From NCBI GenBank assembly GCA_020852255.1, contig JADZBD010000004.1, forward strand, positions 99,844-163,843: a stretch of 64,000 bases of DNA, in the 5' to 3' direction. The first letter of the stretch is position 1, and every line of letters starts with the position of its first letter. This document shows, piece by piece, positions 33,942-44,300 of this stretch. The notes below the pieces were generated by a model, which did no database searches, was not told where the DNA came from, and saw only the letters and a list, made by a program, of their open reading frames with translations. The stretch comes from Bacteroidia bacterium. GTDB taxonomy: Bacteria; Bacteroidota; Bacteroidia; JADZBD01. The translations under genes were made by a program, and so were the position numbers.

Positions 33942-35393
33942 TCAGATCTGTTTGCGCAGCCGGGCCACGGGAATACCCAATTGCTCTCTGTATTTCGCCA
34001 CGGTCCGGCGTGCAATATTATAGCCTTTGTCTTTCAGGATTTTTGCCAGCGCATCATCCGTGATGGGTTTCTTTTTGTTTTCAGCATTGATACTATCCTG
34101 AAGAATCTTTTTGACCTCGCGTGATGAAACCTCCTCCCCGCTGTCGGTAGAAAGAGATTCCGAGAAAAAAGATTTAAGCAGAAAGGTTCCGAACTGCGTT
34201 TGCACATACTTGGAATTCGACACACGGGATACGGTAGAAATATCCAATCCCACTTTTTCCGAAATATCTTTCAGGATCATGGGTTTAAGCGTGGTTTCAT
34301 CGCCGGTAAGGAAGTACTCTTTCTGATAATCCATGATGGCCTTCATGGTTACATACAGGGTGTTTTGTCTTTGATTAAGCGTATCGATGAAGGCGCGTGC
34401 AGATTCAATTTTCTGCTTTACGAATGCCGCCGCTTCTTTGCCCATTTTATCTTTTCGCTGAGAGTATTCTTCCAGCATCTGAGAATATACACGGGCTACC
34501 CGCAGGTCGGGCATATTGCGCGAATTCAGATTCAGTTCCAATTTCCCGTCCTGGTTCAGAATGGAAAAATCCGGCACTACTTCCTGCATGCTCTTGGAAG
34601 AATCAGCCATAGAGCCGCCGGGTTTGGGATTGAGTTTTAGAAGCTCCTGTATTGCTGGACGCAGGTGTTCATCTTCGATCTCAAAATGTTTCGCGATTTT
34701 TTCGTAATGTTTGCGGGAGAATTCCTCCATTTTCTCCTGCAGGATATGACGGGCTGTTTCGATTGCCACCGTTTTCGGTTTGCGCGCCAATTGCAGAAGC
34801 AGGCATTCCTGTAAGGAACGGGCGCCTACTCCGGGGGGATCAAATTCCTGGATCACCAGCAACAATTCCTCCAGTTCCTCCCGGGTTGTCTGAATATTTT
34901 GTGTGAAGGCGATATCATCTACCACCGAGCCGAGGTCGCGGCGCATATACCCGTCTTCATCAATGTTTCCGATCAGGTATTTCGCCACCTGGTACTGGTG
35001 ATCGGAAAGCACGCGTAGTCCGAGTTGACTTTCCAGCAGGTCATGAAAACTATAGGAAGAAGCGTAGGGAACCTCCCGGTGCTCATCATCCGGGGAAGTG
35101 TTATTGGCTTTCAGCTTATACTCTCCGCCTTCATCTTCGTCCATGTAATCAGAAAGTGTATAATCATCTGCCGGTTCGTCCTCGCTATTTTCTCCTTTTT
35201 CATCAAACTCCTCCTCGTCTTCCTTCTCCTCCTCCTCTCCTTCTACCGAATCTTCCAGAGCCGGATTGATCTCCATCTCTTCCTTAATACGCTGTTCAAG
35301 TGCGATGGTAGGAAGCTGCAACAGTTTCATGAGCTGAATCTGTTGTGGACTCAGCTTCTGTAGGAGTTTTTGCTGTAAAGTCTGGCGTAACAT
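33942..35393 (-). CDS. rpoN: RNA polymerase sigma-54 factor
   Basis: 483 residues. The N-terminal activator-interacting region is Gln/Leu-rich (LQQKLLQKLSPQQIQLMKLLQLP). An acidic stretch follows (about 50-100), then the core-binding domain, and a C-terminal DNA-binding domain ending in the RpoN box ARRTVAKYREQLGIP. It directs transcription from -24/-12 promoters and needs enhancer-binding ATPases, none of which is encoded here. I saw no convincing GG-N10-GC promoter by eye within the window. Confidence 0.96.
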   Translation of the reverse strand: MLRQTLQQKLLQKLSPQQIQLMKLLQLPTIALEQRIKEEMEINPALEDSVEGEEEEKEDEEEFDEKGENSEDEPADDYTLSDYMDEDEGGEYKLKANNTSPDDEHREVPYASSYSFHDLLESQLGLRVLSDHQYQVAKYLIGNIDEDGYMRRDLGSVVDDIAFTQNIQTTREELEELLLVIQEFDPPGVGARSLQECLLLQLARKPKTVAIETARHILQEKMEEFSRKHYEKIAKHFEIEDEHLRPAIQELLKLNPKPGGSMADSSKSMQEVVPDFSILNQDGKLELNLNSRNMPDLRVARVYSQMLEEYSQRKDKMGKEAAAFVKQKIESARAFIDTLNQRQNTLYVTMKAIMDYQKEYFLTGDETTLKPMILKDISEKVGLDISTVSRVSNSKYVQTQFGTFLLKSFFSESLSTDSGEEVSSREVKKILQDSINAENKKKPITDDALAKILKDKGYNIARRTVAKYREQLGIPVARLRKQI

Positions 35394-35413
35394 GCCGTAA
35401 ATTTCTTCTTATA

Positions 35414-35421
35414 CGAAGATA
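35414..35421 (-). promoter_or_regulatory. -7-like element before rpoN (TATCTTCG on minus)
   Basis: CGAAGATA on + reads TATCTTCG on minus, one base off TAnnTTTG, 20 nt before the rpoN ATG. The match is weak, and no -33 element is clear. Confidence 0.3.
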
Positions 35422-35520
35422 CGGCGATTTTTGGTTCGATTTTTGATGTAGAGTAGGTATAGTTCTCTGATTGTCAGAATATTAAGACTACTCTGCACTG
35501 CTCGTCGCTCAGGATGACAG

Positions 35521-36903
35521 TTAAAACTCAGCGTTTCCCGGAGTTCTTGGGAAGGGGATAATATCGCGCACGTTTTGGAGGCCGGTGACAAATAAAACGA
35601 GGCGTTCGAAGCCCAAACCGAATCCGCTGTGTACACACGTACCGAATTTCCGGGTTTCGAGGTACCACCAGAGACTTTCCTCGTGAATTTTCATTTCCGT
35701 AATGCGCGTCTTGAGCTTTTCATAATTCTCTTCGCGCTGCGAGCCGCCCACCATCTCTCCCACAAAAGGGAAAAGGATGTCCATTGCCCGTACGGTTTTC
35801 CCGTCTTCATTCTGTTTCATGTAGAATGCCTTGATCGTTTTGGGATAATCAGTAATGATCACCGGTTTCCCAAAGTGTTCCACAAGATATGTTTCATGTT
35901 CCTTCTGCAAATCGGCGCCCCATTCGGGTTTGTACTCAAAACTCTTACCGCAGGATTTCAGCACCTCAATACCTTCAGTATAGGATAGACGCTGAAAATC
36001 GCTCTTTGCCACATGCATCAGCCGAGCCAGCAACTCCTTATCATACATTTTATTGAGAAACTCCAGATCCTCTTTACATTTCTCCAGCGCATAACGGATC
36101 ACATACTTCAGCAGATCCTCCGCAAGATTCATGTTGTCTGTAATATCATAAAACGCCATCTCGGGTTCTATCATCCAGAATTCAGCGAGATGCCGCGGTG
36201 TATTTGAATTTTCCGCTCGGAAAGTGGGTCCAAAAGTATAAACCAATCCGAGTGCCAGTGCCGCCAATTCCCCTTCGAGTTGTCCGGACACCGTGAGGTT
36301 GGTGCTTTTACCAAAAAAATCCTTAGAGTAGTCAGTGCTTCCGTCTTTATTCTTCGGAAGCTTCTCCATGTCAAGCGTGGTAACCCGGAACATCTCCCCC
36401 GCCCCTTCGGCATCGGAACCGGTGATAATGGGTGCGTGGAGATAGAAAAATCCGCGTTCATCAAAGAACTTATGAATTGCAAACGCCAGGTGGTGCCGGA
36501 TGCGAAGCACTGCGCCAAAAGTATTCGTACGTGGTCGCAGGTGCGCGATCTCGCGAAGAAATTCCAGGGTATGTCCCTTCTTCTGTAAAGGAAAATTCTC
36601 CGGAACGGTTCCCAGCACCTCTATTTTTTCGGTCTGAATTTCAAGGGTCTGTCCCGAACCCTGTGAACGGGTTAGCTTTCCGGTAACGGTTACACAGGCA
36701 CCTGTGAGCACTTCTGAAAGGCTTTCCTTTGGAATGCGGTTGTAGTCTACCACGGCCTGAACGGAGGACTGGCAGGAACCATCGTTGATATGAACGAATG
36801 CAACATTCTTACTATCACGTGCGGTTCGGACCCACCCGCTCACCATCACCGTCTGGTCCACTTCACCGGAACGTAACAATTCTGCAATTCTCAGTTGTTT
36901 CAT
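35521..36903 (-). CDS. asnS: Asparaginyl-tRNA synthetase
   Basis: 460 residues from the ATG at 36903 ([10 protein letters not shown]); an upstream in-frame ATG at 36930 adds nine residues unlike the family. N-terminal OB-fold anticodon-binding domain ([23 protein letters not shown]), then a class II catalytic core with motif 2 ([21 protein letters not shown]) and motif 3 ([15 protein letters not shown]). It charges tRNA-Asn directly. A conserved unknown gene lies 61 nt upstream on the same strand. Confidence 0.96.
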   Translation of the reverse strand: MKQLRIAELLRSGEVDQTVMVSGWVRTARDSKNVAFVHINDGSCQSSVQAVVDYNRIPKESLSEVLTGACVTVTGKLTRSQGSGQTLEIQTEKIEVLGTVPENFPLQKKGHTLEFLREIAHLRPRTNTFGAVLRIRHHLAFAIHKFFDERGFFYLHAPIITGSDAEGAGEMFRVTTLDMEKLPKNKDGSTDYSKDFFGKSTNLTVSGQLEGELAALALGLVYTFGPTFRAENSNTPRHLAEFWMIEPEMAFYDITDNMNLAEDLLKYVIRYALEKCKEDLEFLNKMYDKELLARLMHVAKSDFQRLSYTEGIEVLKSCGKSFEYKPEWGADLQKEHETYLVEHFGKPVIITDYPKTIKAFYMKQNEDGKTVRAMDILFPFVGEMVGGSQREENYEKLKTRITEMKIHEESLWWYLETRKFGTCVHSGFGLGFERLVLFVTGLQNVRDIIPFPRTPGNAEF

Positions 36904-36964
36904 AGCATACCCCCCTCTGAAAGGAAGCACAAAAAAACGAAATAAATCGGGAACAGGGAAGGAA

Positions 36965-37687
36965 TCAGGCTGCTTTAGGCGGACTTAGCCGTTTTACCAG
37001 CATCCGCTTCGCCACCGGCAGAAAAGTTTCCTGAACCGGAATCGGGATGTCGGACTCCAGGGCATAGGTTGCCGGGTTTGGCAATACGGGATGCTCGCGT
37101 AAAAGATCCGATTTTATATTCTGAAACGTGCAGGTAAAGCCGGAGGGGTAGGTGCGCAGGTACCGTGTGCGGATAGCCCTGAAGCGGTCTTCGGAATTCT
37201 CATAGAAAGTAAGCATGTATTCGAACACGTTGGTTTCGGTTCCGTCTCCGCCCTTGAGGAAAAAATATCCCTGCTCGGTCTGCAACGGAAGCAATCCCAC
37301 TTCCGAAAATTGAATATGTCCCTCAATGAAATCATAAATCTTCTTCCCTTCTCTGAGATAGTCCTTGAATTTAGGAAGGGAAAACTCAACGATAGCGGTA
37401 ATTTCCTGCATCAGGGCATCATCGTTAATCACCTGCCGGTACTTCAACTGCATTGTTTCGGCATCAATACCTGAGGCTTCTTTCGGAAACTGGCGGAAGA
37501 TCTGCTCCCTGCCTTCTGCCAGCGCCTTGGTATGCAGGTAGTGATCCACCAGTTCCGACAGGGAAGGATACAGCTGGGTCATTTCAAAGTGCTTCTCCAC
37601 TTCCTGCAAATAGGCAAGCAGCACATATTTTTTATACTCGAAGTCAATGCACTTCTCCGTAATCCAGTCTTTGCTGAGTTTAGGCAT
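36965..37687 (-). CDS. Conserved protein of unknown function
   Basis: 240 residues, mostly predicted alpha-helical in the first 150 residues ([27 protein letters not shown]), with no signal peptide or membrane segment, so cytoplasmic. The C-terminal 80 residues are more beta-like, with [14 protein letters not shown] and [16 protein letters not shown]. It reads like a conserved Bacteroidota protein, but I cannot assign a domain. It is on the same strand 61 nt before asnS and could be transcribed with it. Confidence 0.75.
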   Translation of the reverse strand: MPKLSKDWITEKCIDFEYKKYVLLAYLQEVEKHFEMTQLYPSLSELVDHYLHTKALAEGREQIFRQFPKEASGIDAETMQLKYRQVINDDALMQEITAIVEFSLPKFKDYLREGKKIYDFIEGHIQFSEVGLLPLQTEQGYFFLKGGDGTETNVFEYMLTFYENSEDRFRAIRTRYLRTYPSGFTCTFQNIKSDLLREHPVLPNPATYALESDIPIPVQETFLPVAKRMLVKRLSPPKAA

Positions 37688-37751
37688 AACCTTTGTTTGC
37701 TCTAATTTCTCTTCTATAAACGTATATCCGTTGATAATGTTGCAGTTTTTA

Positions 37752-37784
37752 TTGACATCTCACTGGGGAAAAAGTATAAGTTTG
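37752..37784 (+). promoter_or_regulatory. Promoter of the OmpA-lipoprotein gene
   Basis: -7 element TAAGTTTG (37777-37784), perfect to TAnnTTTG, with TTG (37752-37754) 22 nt upstream as a possible -33 element. The ATG follows 20 nt later. Confidence 0.6.
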
Positions 37785-37804
37785 TACAGGATAAATCCAT
37801 CTTC

Positions 37805-38818
37805 ATGAAAAAACTTTCGCTCCCGGTCCTTGCCCTTGTTCTTTCTGCATTTGTAGTGCTTTTCTCCTGCGTTCCTGCCCGCAAATACGAGGAGCTGGAC
37901 GCGAAGTACAAGGCATCCCGCGATTCCCTGACCAACTGCAAAGATTTTACCAAAACAGCTCAAACCACCATTAATGAGCTAAAGGCCAAGCAATTAGAGC
38001 TGGAAAAGCAGAAGTACGGCCTGGAAAAGGACACCTCTATCATCGGTACCAATTACCGTAACCTCACGAACAAGTATGATAAGCTCAACCAGGTAAATGA
38101 GCAATTGCTGGCACAGCTGGCAAAACTCACGGCCAATGCTTCCAATGAGAATAAAAACCTGGTGGGACAATTGCAGATGACACAGGAAGAATTGCTGAAA
38201 AAGGAAGATGAACTGAAGAAACTCCAGATGGAACTGGAAATCAAAAAGAAAAATCTGGATGACCTTTCCAAGCAGCTCGCAGACCGTGAACAGCGTATCA
38301 AAGAACTGGAAGATCTGCTGAAAAAGAAAGATGATGCTATCAAGGATCTTAAGAAAAAGGTTTCAGATGCTTTGGTAGGATTTGAAGGAAACGGGCTAAC
38401 GGTGACCCAGAAGAACGGAAAGATTTATGTTTCCATGGATGAAACGCTTCTCTTTGCCACCGGTTCCACCACTGTACAACCAAAGGGTGTGGATGCCCTG
38501 AAGAAGCTTGCCAAGGTACTGGATCAGAACTCAGATATCAATGTGATGGTGGAAGGCCATACGGATGACCAGCCGATGAAGGGAACCGGGGATATTAAGG
38601 ACAACTGGGACCTGTCCGTAATGCGGGCAACTTCAGTAACCAAGATCCTGCTGAACAATTCCAATATGGATCCGAAACGGATTACAGCTGCCGGCCGGGG
38701 AGAACATTTCCCTGTGGATTCTTCCAAATCAGCGGACGCCCGGAAGAAAAACCGCCGCACGGAAATTATTCTCACCCCAAAGCTGGACGATCTTTTCAAG
38801 GTTCTCGAGAACAACTAA
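37805..38818 (+). CDS. OmpA-family peptidoglycan-binding lipoprotein
   Basis: 337 residues. Lipoprotein signal (lipobox LFSC, lipidated C22); a long coiled coil (about 30-190) with regular Lys/Glu/Leu heptads; OmpA C-terminal domain (about 205-330) with LLFATGSTTVQPKG, VEGHTDDQP, LSVMRATSVTKIL and ADARKKNRRTEIIL, the last carrying the diaminopimelate-binding Asp and Arg. It probably tethers the outer membrane to peptidoglycan. Two exported unknown proteins follow. Confidence 0.93.
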   Translation: MKKLSLPVLALVLSAFVVLFSCVPARKYEELDAKYKASRDSLTNCKDFTKTAQTTINELKAKQLELEKQKYGLEKDTSIIGTNYRNLTNKYDKLNQVNEQLLAQLAKLTANASNENKNLVGQLQMTQEELLKKEDELKKLQMELEIKKKNLDDLSKQLADREQRIKELEDLLKKKDDAIKDLKKKVSDALVGFEGNGLTVTQKNGKIYVSMDETLLFATGSTTVQPKGVDALKKLAKVLDQNSDINVMVEGHTDDQPMKGTGDIKDNWDLSVMRATSVTKILLNNSNMDPKRITAAGRGEHFPVDSSKSADARKKNRRTEIILTPKLDDLFKVLENN

Positions 38819-38820
38819 TC

Positions 38821-39384
38821 ATGCGTTATTTGTTTTTCTTTTTTTTATGCTCTGTCGGTTTACCGGCAGCGGTTGCTCAAGGAAAGAAAAAGGATCCTCC
38901 TCCGGTAAAATACTGGGAGGAGTTGCACGACACTTCCCGCGCTGCCCTGAAAAATTCACCCCGTGTGAATAAATTCGCTTTGCTTTATCTGGAAGGTAAA
39001 TTTATACCTGCAAACGACAGTGTTACGCGGCGAATGCTGCTGGATATTACCATGCCTACGGAAGACGGACTGCCCCTGAATTTTATGGTCTTCAACACCA
39101 TCGTGAAAAAGCAGGAAGATCAGCTGAATCCAATGATGGGAGAGTTCTGCCGCCGCATGATCCTCAGTCATCCTGATTATACCCTGCACTGGCTGTTCAA
39201 CCAAATGCAAAAAAAGAACGATACCTGGAAGCTCTACGCTAAGTATATCGGGGAACAAAGCAGCCCGATCGAATACCAGAATTTTGTCAATTTCCTGACT
39301 TTCTACTATGGCTCCGGAGGGAAAGCGGCGGCAAAGCAGATGAATGATCTGATACTCAAGGAGTCAAAAAAACACCGAAAGTAA
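38821..39384 (+). CDS. Exported protein of unknown function
   Basis: 187 residues, 2 nt after the OmpA lipoprotein stop and so co-transcribed. Signal peptide (1-19, ending AVAQ); the remainder is helical and basic, with a KKKDPPPVKYWEEL segment near the new N-terminus. No family recognised. Its tight linkage suggests a periplasmic role tied to the lipoprotein or cell wall. Confidence 0.75.
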   Translation: MRYLFFFFLCSVGLPAAVAQGKKKDPPPVKYWEELHDTSRAALKNSPRVNKFALLYLEGKFIPANDSVTRRMLLDITMPTEDGLPLNFMVFNTIVKKQEDQLNPMMGEFCRRMILSHPDYTLHWLFNQMQKKNDTWKLYAKYIGEQSSPIEYQNFVNFLTFYYGSGGKAAAKQMNDLILKESKKHRK

Positions 39385-39428
39385 GGGTCGGCATATTATT
39401 TGATGTTTACCGTAATAAACCCGTACGC

Positions 39429-39860
39429 ATGAAACATTTCTTTTCCCTCTGCTTTGTCAGTTTTTTATTTCTTTTTTCCTTTTCCCAGGACAAAATTGTT
39501 TTGCACAGCGGCGAAGTGCTTTACGGAAAAGTGGAAGAAGTAGGCATTTCAGAAGTAAAATACCGGAAACAGGATAACCTCACCGGACCCGTTTATGTGA
39601 TCAGTAAAACGGATATACATGCTATTCACTATGAGAATGGTACAAAAGATGAGTTCGCCGGGAAGCAGGAAAAAAAAGATGATGATTATGTGAAGAAGAA
39701 TGAAAATTCAAAAGGCGACGGGGATGATGTTTACTCCGACGGCAAGGGGAAAAAAACGAACCGGAGACGTCACCCGCATGACCATGTAGATGTGATCATA
39801 CCGGTGTGGCATGCGGTGGGATGGCTTATCTTAGCGGATATCCTGTTTGGCTGTTTCTGA
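39429..39860 (+). CDS. Exported small protein with charged linker and C-terminal hydrophobic segment
   Basis: 143 residues. Signal peptide (1-19, ending FSFS); a compact beta domain (20-75; IVLHSGEVLYGKVEEVG, PVYVISKTDIHAI) like small SH3-type barrels that follow the phrase HSGE-x-hydrophobic-G; a Lys/Asp-rich linker (80-115); a hydrophobic tail (122-143, VIIPVWHAVGWLILADILFGCF), which may be a membrane anchor. Function unknown. The LD-carboxypeptidase TTG start lies 2 nt after the stop. Confidence 0.65.
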   Translation: MKHFFSLCFVSFLFLFSFSQDKIVLHSGEVLYGKVEEVGISEVKYRKQDNLTGPVYVISKTDIHAIHYENGTKDEFAGKQEKKDDDYVKKNENSKGDGDDVYSDGKGKKTNRRRHPHDHVDVIIPVWHAVGWLILADILFGCF

Positions 39861-39862
39861 TC

Positions 39863-40864
39863 TTGGACCACAGCAACCGAAGAGATTTTCTGAAAAAGGC
39901 CGGGATGCTCAGCGTGCTTCCGGCTCTTTCTTTTCCCTCTTTGGAGGAGAAGAAAAAAAATGTGTTTCCTGAATTAAAAACGGGTGATACCGTTGCCATA
40001 GTTTCTCCGGCAGGTGCTGTTTTTGATCCCGCAGCAGTGAGTGAATTCAAGGCCATTTTGGAAGGGCTTTCATTTCGTGTGGTTACAGGGAAAACTACCG
40101 CACTCCGTACCGGATATTTTGCCGGAAACGATGCAGAAAGGTCCAAAGATCTCATGGATGCTTTTGCCAACCCCGGCGTCCGTGGAATTTTCTGTGCCAA
40201 GGGAGGATGGGGGTCAGCCCGGCTGCTTCCTTTACTCGATCTGGAGGTGATACGGAAGAACCCAAAGGTGTTGATCGGGTTCAGTGATATCACATTTTTA
40301 CTGAACGCAATTACGGAAAAATGCGGTATGGTCACCTTTCACGGACCGGTGGGAAACTCTGCCTGGAATACCTTTTCGGTTGCTTCATTTCGGCGCTGCG
40401 TGCTGGAAAGAAAAGAACAGATTGTCAGTTTTAACGGCGACACCCGTATCCTGAAAAATGGCACTGCAGAGGGCGTCCTGTGGGGAGGAAATCTGTCCGT
40501 TCTGTGCTCCATGCTGGGAACACCCTGGATGCCGGATCTTTCCGGAGCCATTCTTCTGCTGGAAGAAACCACCGAGGAGCCCTACCGGATTGATCGCATG
40601 CTAACACATCTCGACCAGGCCGGTATTTTCGCCAGGGTGAATGGAATTGTTTTTGGGAAGTGCACAAAATGCCTGGCAGAAGAACCGGATAAAGCCTATA
40701 CAACAGAAGAAGTCTTTCAAATGCATTTTTCAGGCCTTAGCATTCCGGTGGTTTCCGGATTGCCCTTCGGGCATACTGTTGATAAACTAACCCTCCCTAT
40801 CGGCTGTAAGGCATCTCTGAGTACCGAAACAGGAAATTTCCTGCTGAGCACCACACCCTTCTAA
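39863..40864 (+). CDS. Tat-exported LD-carboxypeptidase (peptidase S66)
   Basis: 333 residues from a TTG at 39863, 2 nt after the previous stop; upstream in-frame starts (39806, 39821) would overlap the preceding gene and bury the signal. Begins with a twin-arginine signal, SNRRDFLKKAGMLS. S66 motifs: VSPAGAV, AKGGWGSARLLPLLD, LIGFSDIT with the nucleophile Ser, and LLLEETTEEPYRIDRML with the catalytic Glu. The C-terminal His lies in GLPFGHT. It is expected to trim muropeptides (LD-bond after D-Ala). Tat export is unusual for LdcA, which is cytoplasmic in E. coli. Confidence 0.85.
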   Translation: MDHSNRRDFLKKAGMLSVLPALSFPSLEEKKKNVFPELKTGDTVAIVSPAGAVFDPAAVSEFKAILEGLSFRVVTGKTTALRTGYFAGNDAERSKDLMDAFANPGVRGIFCAKGGWGSARLLPLLDLEVIRKNPKVLIGFSDITFLLNAITEKCGMVTFHGPVGNSAWNTFSVASFRRCVLERKEQIVSFNGDTRILKNGTAEGVLWGGNLSVLCSMLGTPWMPDLSGAILLLEETTEEPYRIDRMLTHLDQAGIFARVNGIVFGKCTKCLAEEPDKAYTTEEVFQMHFSGLSIPVVSGLPFGHTVDKLTLPIGCKASLSTETGNFLLSTTPF

Positions 40865-40940
40865 CCCTCCGTTTTCCAGCTCAGATTGTCGGTTTACCAA
40901 TCAAAATCATTCCGTTTTTTTCGTGGAATAAACAAAACTC

Positions 40941-41192
40941 ATGACACACATTGGAAGAAAAATCCGCATCGTACGTCAGCTCAAGGGCTATTCCCAGGAA
41001 TATATGGCCATGCGGCTTGGTGTTTCCCAAAATGCCTACAGCAAAATGGAACGGGGCCGCATTGGTTTGAAAAATGCCAGGGTGATCGCCATCTCCAATA
41101 TTCTGGAGATTCCCACCTACAATCTTTTAAAAGTGAACGAATCCCGGTACATGGCCGCTGAAGAGGCTGCCGACTACAGATCGGAAAAATAA
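40941..41192 (+). CDS. XRE-family helix-turn-helix regulator
   Basis: 83 residues, essentially one HTH_3 domain: IGRKIRIVRQLKGYSQEYMAMRLGVSQNAYSKMERG, then GLKNARVIAISNILEIP. No effector domain is attached. The palindrome at 41225-41238 lies just downstream and could be its operator, in front of the big surface protein gene. Confidence 0.88.
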   Translation: MTHIGRKIRIVRQLKGYSQEYMAMRLGVSQNAYSKMERGRIGLKNARVIAISNILEIPTYNLLKVNESRYMAAEEAADYRSEK

Positions 41193-41224
41193 ATCTCGTA
41201 ACTTACTGTATTTCTGATACTTAA

Positions 41225-41238
41225 AATGCGTCCGCATT
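41225..41238. promoter_or_regulatory. Palindrome AATGCG-TC-CGCATT
   Basis: Six-bp perfect arms with a 2-bp centre, 32 nt after the XRE gene and about 97 nt before the start of the PKD/CHU_C gene. The size suits a dimeric HTH regulator. Operator function is a guess. Confidence 0.3.
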
Positions 41239-41335
41239 AGAATTACAATGCCACTTTTTATCGGTTTAGGTTGTCTTATCAACAGGTTGTCCACCGTTTG
41301 GAATCCGGGCAGCCGAAATAAAGTACCTAAGCCCC

Positions 41336-44300
41336 ATGAAAAAGAATGTTCTTCTGCTTATTGCACTGGTTTTCATTTCCGGCCTGAGCTTTTCCCAGGG
41401 ACAAGCCAGTTGGTGGTATTTTGGCGCCAATGCCGGTTTGAATTTTAACCCGAATCCCACGCCGGTTGCAGGCGGGCAGATCAATACCATTGAAGGTGTT
41501 GCCGCTATTTCCACACCGGGAGGTCAATTGCTTTTCTACACGGATGGTATGCGGGTCTGGAACCGTAATCACGCGGTTATGCCCAATGGGAATGGGCTGA
41601 TGGGTAGTTCTTCCTCTTCCCAGTCGGGTGTAATTGTGCAGCGACCCGGATCCCCCAATCTTTATTTTGTTTTTACCGCCGACGCACAAGCCGGAGCAAA
41701 CGGGCTTCGCTGGAGCGAAGTGGATATGAATCTTTCTGCAGGCTTTGGTGATGTAACTGCCAACAAAAACATTCTGCTTTATACCCCCACCACCGAACGT
41801 ATTTGTGCTGTACGTCACTGCAACAATGTAGATGTGTGGGTTATTTCCCATCACTGGGGAACCAATGAATTCCGTGCTTACCTGGTTACTGCTGCCGGGG
41901 TTAACCCTGTTGCAGTTGTCAGTGCAATAGGACCGGTTCACTCCGGATCCAACACCTCCACTATTGGTTACCTGAAAGTGTCTCCAGACGGGTCCAAACT
42001 GGCCATGGCCATTCGTTATTCTTTTACCGGATCTCAGCCGGGATGGTGCGAATTATATGATTTCAACAACGCAACAGGTGCGATCTCCAATCTTGTAAAT
42101 CTTGGAAACCACTCGTATGCTTATGGCTGCGAATTTTCCCCGGACAACCGCCTGCTTTACACCACTTCATCGCAGCCGGGAACCATTTATCAGTATAATC
42201 TCTGCGCCGGTTCTTCCGCTGCCATTGTTGCCAGCCGGCTAACCATAGGTAATTCCGCCTCAGGGTGGATAGGACCATTGCAGCTCGGACCGGACGGAAA
42301 AATATACAACGCGCGATATCAGGTACAACAATTAGGCGTGATACAGAATCCGAATACACTCGGGGTGGGCTGCGCCTACATTGACAATGGTCAGGCGCTT
42401 CTGAACATGTCCACACTCGGACTACCCAATTTTGTGGCAGATTATTTCCGCATTCCTCCGGTGATCTCCGCCACCATGAACTGTTTAACCGGAAACTTTT
42501 CCTATACCTACACTCAATCCGGATGCAATCCGCAGGTTCCAACACAATCATGGAATTTCGGCGATCCCGGCTCAGGTCCTAATAATACATCCACCTCCAC
42601 CACTCCAACCCACGTATTCTCCGGCCCGGGGAATTATATTGTAACTCTGGTTACACAATACACCTGCTGGTCCGACACGGATACCATTGCTGTAACTGCC
42701 ATTTCCTGCGGCCCAACCGTAACCGTACAGGGGGCTTCCATCTGTCAGAATTCCTGCACCACACTCACGGCGAACGCTTCGGGAGGCACTCCTCCTTATA
42801 CGTACGCCTGGACACCGAACATTGGCGTTGGCCCGGGTCCGCATAACGTTTGTCCTGCCACCACCACCACCTACACAGTAATTGTAACCGATGGTACCGG
42901 TGCTACTATGAGTACTACGGCAACCATCACCGTTAATCCGGCACCTGCAGCAACGGCAACTTCCACAAATCCGCTGTGTAACGGCGGTACCGGTACTGCC
43001 ACAGCATTGGCTGGTCCGTACACCTATTCCTGGAGTACAAATCCGGTGCAAACCACACAAACAGCAACAGGGCTCACGCCCGGAAATTATACAGTAACGG
43101 TAACCGATGCCAACGGATGTTCGGATACTGCTATCATCACCATTTCCCAGCCACCACTGCTCACCGCGCTTGCATCCAACACACCCGAAACCTGTGTGAA
43201 TTCAGCCAACGGAACCGTAACGGCTGCGCCAAGCGGAGGAACAGGACCGTATACCTATTCCTGGAACACCAACCCGGTGCAGACCACCGCCACGGCTACC
43301 GGATTGTCTACAGGAACATATACTGTTACCATTACCGACGCAAACGGATGCAGCACCACTGCCGTAACTACATTGTCGGCACCTACGGGTCTACAACCTA
43401 CTGTGGCCGCACCGCAAGCCATTTGTATTTCGCAGTGTGCCACACTTACTGCCAATATAACCACAGGAAATGCCCCTTATACGTATCTCTGGATGCCTGG
43501 AAACCAAACCGGTCAGAGCATTCAGGCTTGTCCTACCACTACCGGCGTTTATACCGTAACCGTAACGGATGCGAGCGGGTGTACAGGAACTACAACTGTT
43601 ACAGTAAACGTTCGTCCGCCATTGAGTGTAAGCGCGAATCCGGCCGGACCTGTTTGTCCGGGTTCACCTGCTTCCCTTACAGCAAATGGTTCCGGTGGCG
43701 ACGGGGGTCCTTATAATTTTAACTGGATGCCCGGAAACCTGAATGGTTCTCCGGTAACAGTAAACCCAACAACTACCACAACGTATACTGTTATTATCAC
43801 TGATAATTGCGGAAGTCCTTCCGTTACCAGCACCGTTACCGTTAACGTATTTGCCTTACCGCAGGTTGCATTTGCAGGTGACACATTGCAGGGTTGCGCT
43901 CCGCTGTGCGTAAACTTCACTAATAACACTCCCAACGCAGCCACATGCAGCTGGATTTTTGGCAACAATATGGCTACATCCGCCAACTGCAGCGAACAAT
44001 ATTGTTTCAACGCAGCCGGAACCTACAACGTAACTCTGACAGTGACAGATGGCAATGGGTGCATCAACACTCAAACGCTCACTAATTACATCACCGTATT
44101 TCCGGTACCTTCGGCACAGTTCAGTATGAGTTCATCACAGGTGACCATGCTGGAGCCTAACTTCTGTTTTACCGACATGTCAACCGGCGCTACTTCCTGG
44201 CTTTGGAATTTCGGTGACGGAAACGACACCACTCAGCAGAATCCATGTCATGCTTATGCAGACACAGGAAGTTATTGCATTACACTGGAGGTAGAGAACA

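Noticed and set aside
33942..35393. Local sigma-54 regulon
   Set aside because: No enhancer-binding protein gene and no clear GG-N10-GC promoter seen by eye in the window.
42063..43716. Cys/Gly/Thr-rich ORFs on both strands
   Set aside because: Shadows of the PKD/SprB repeat protein at 41336.
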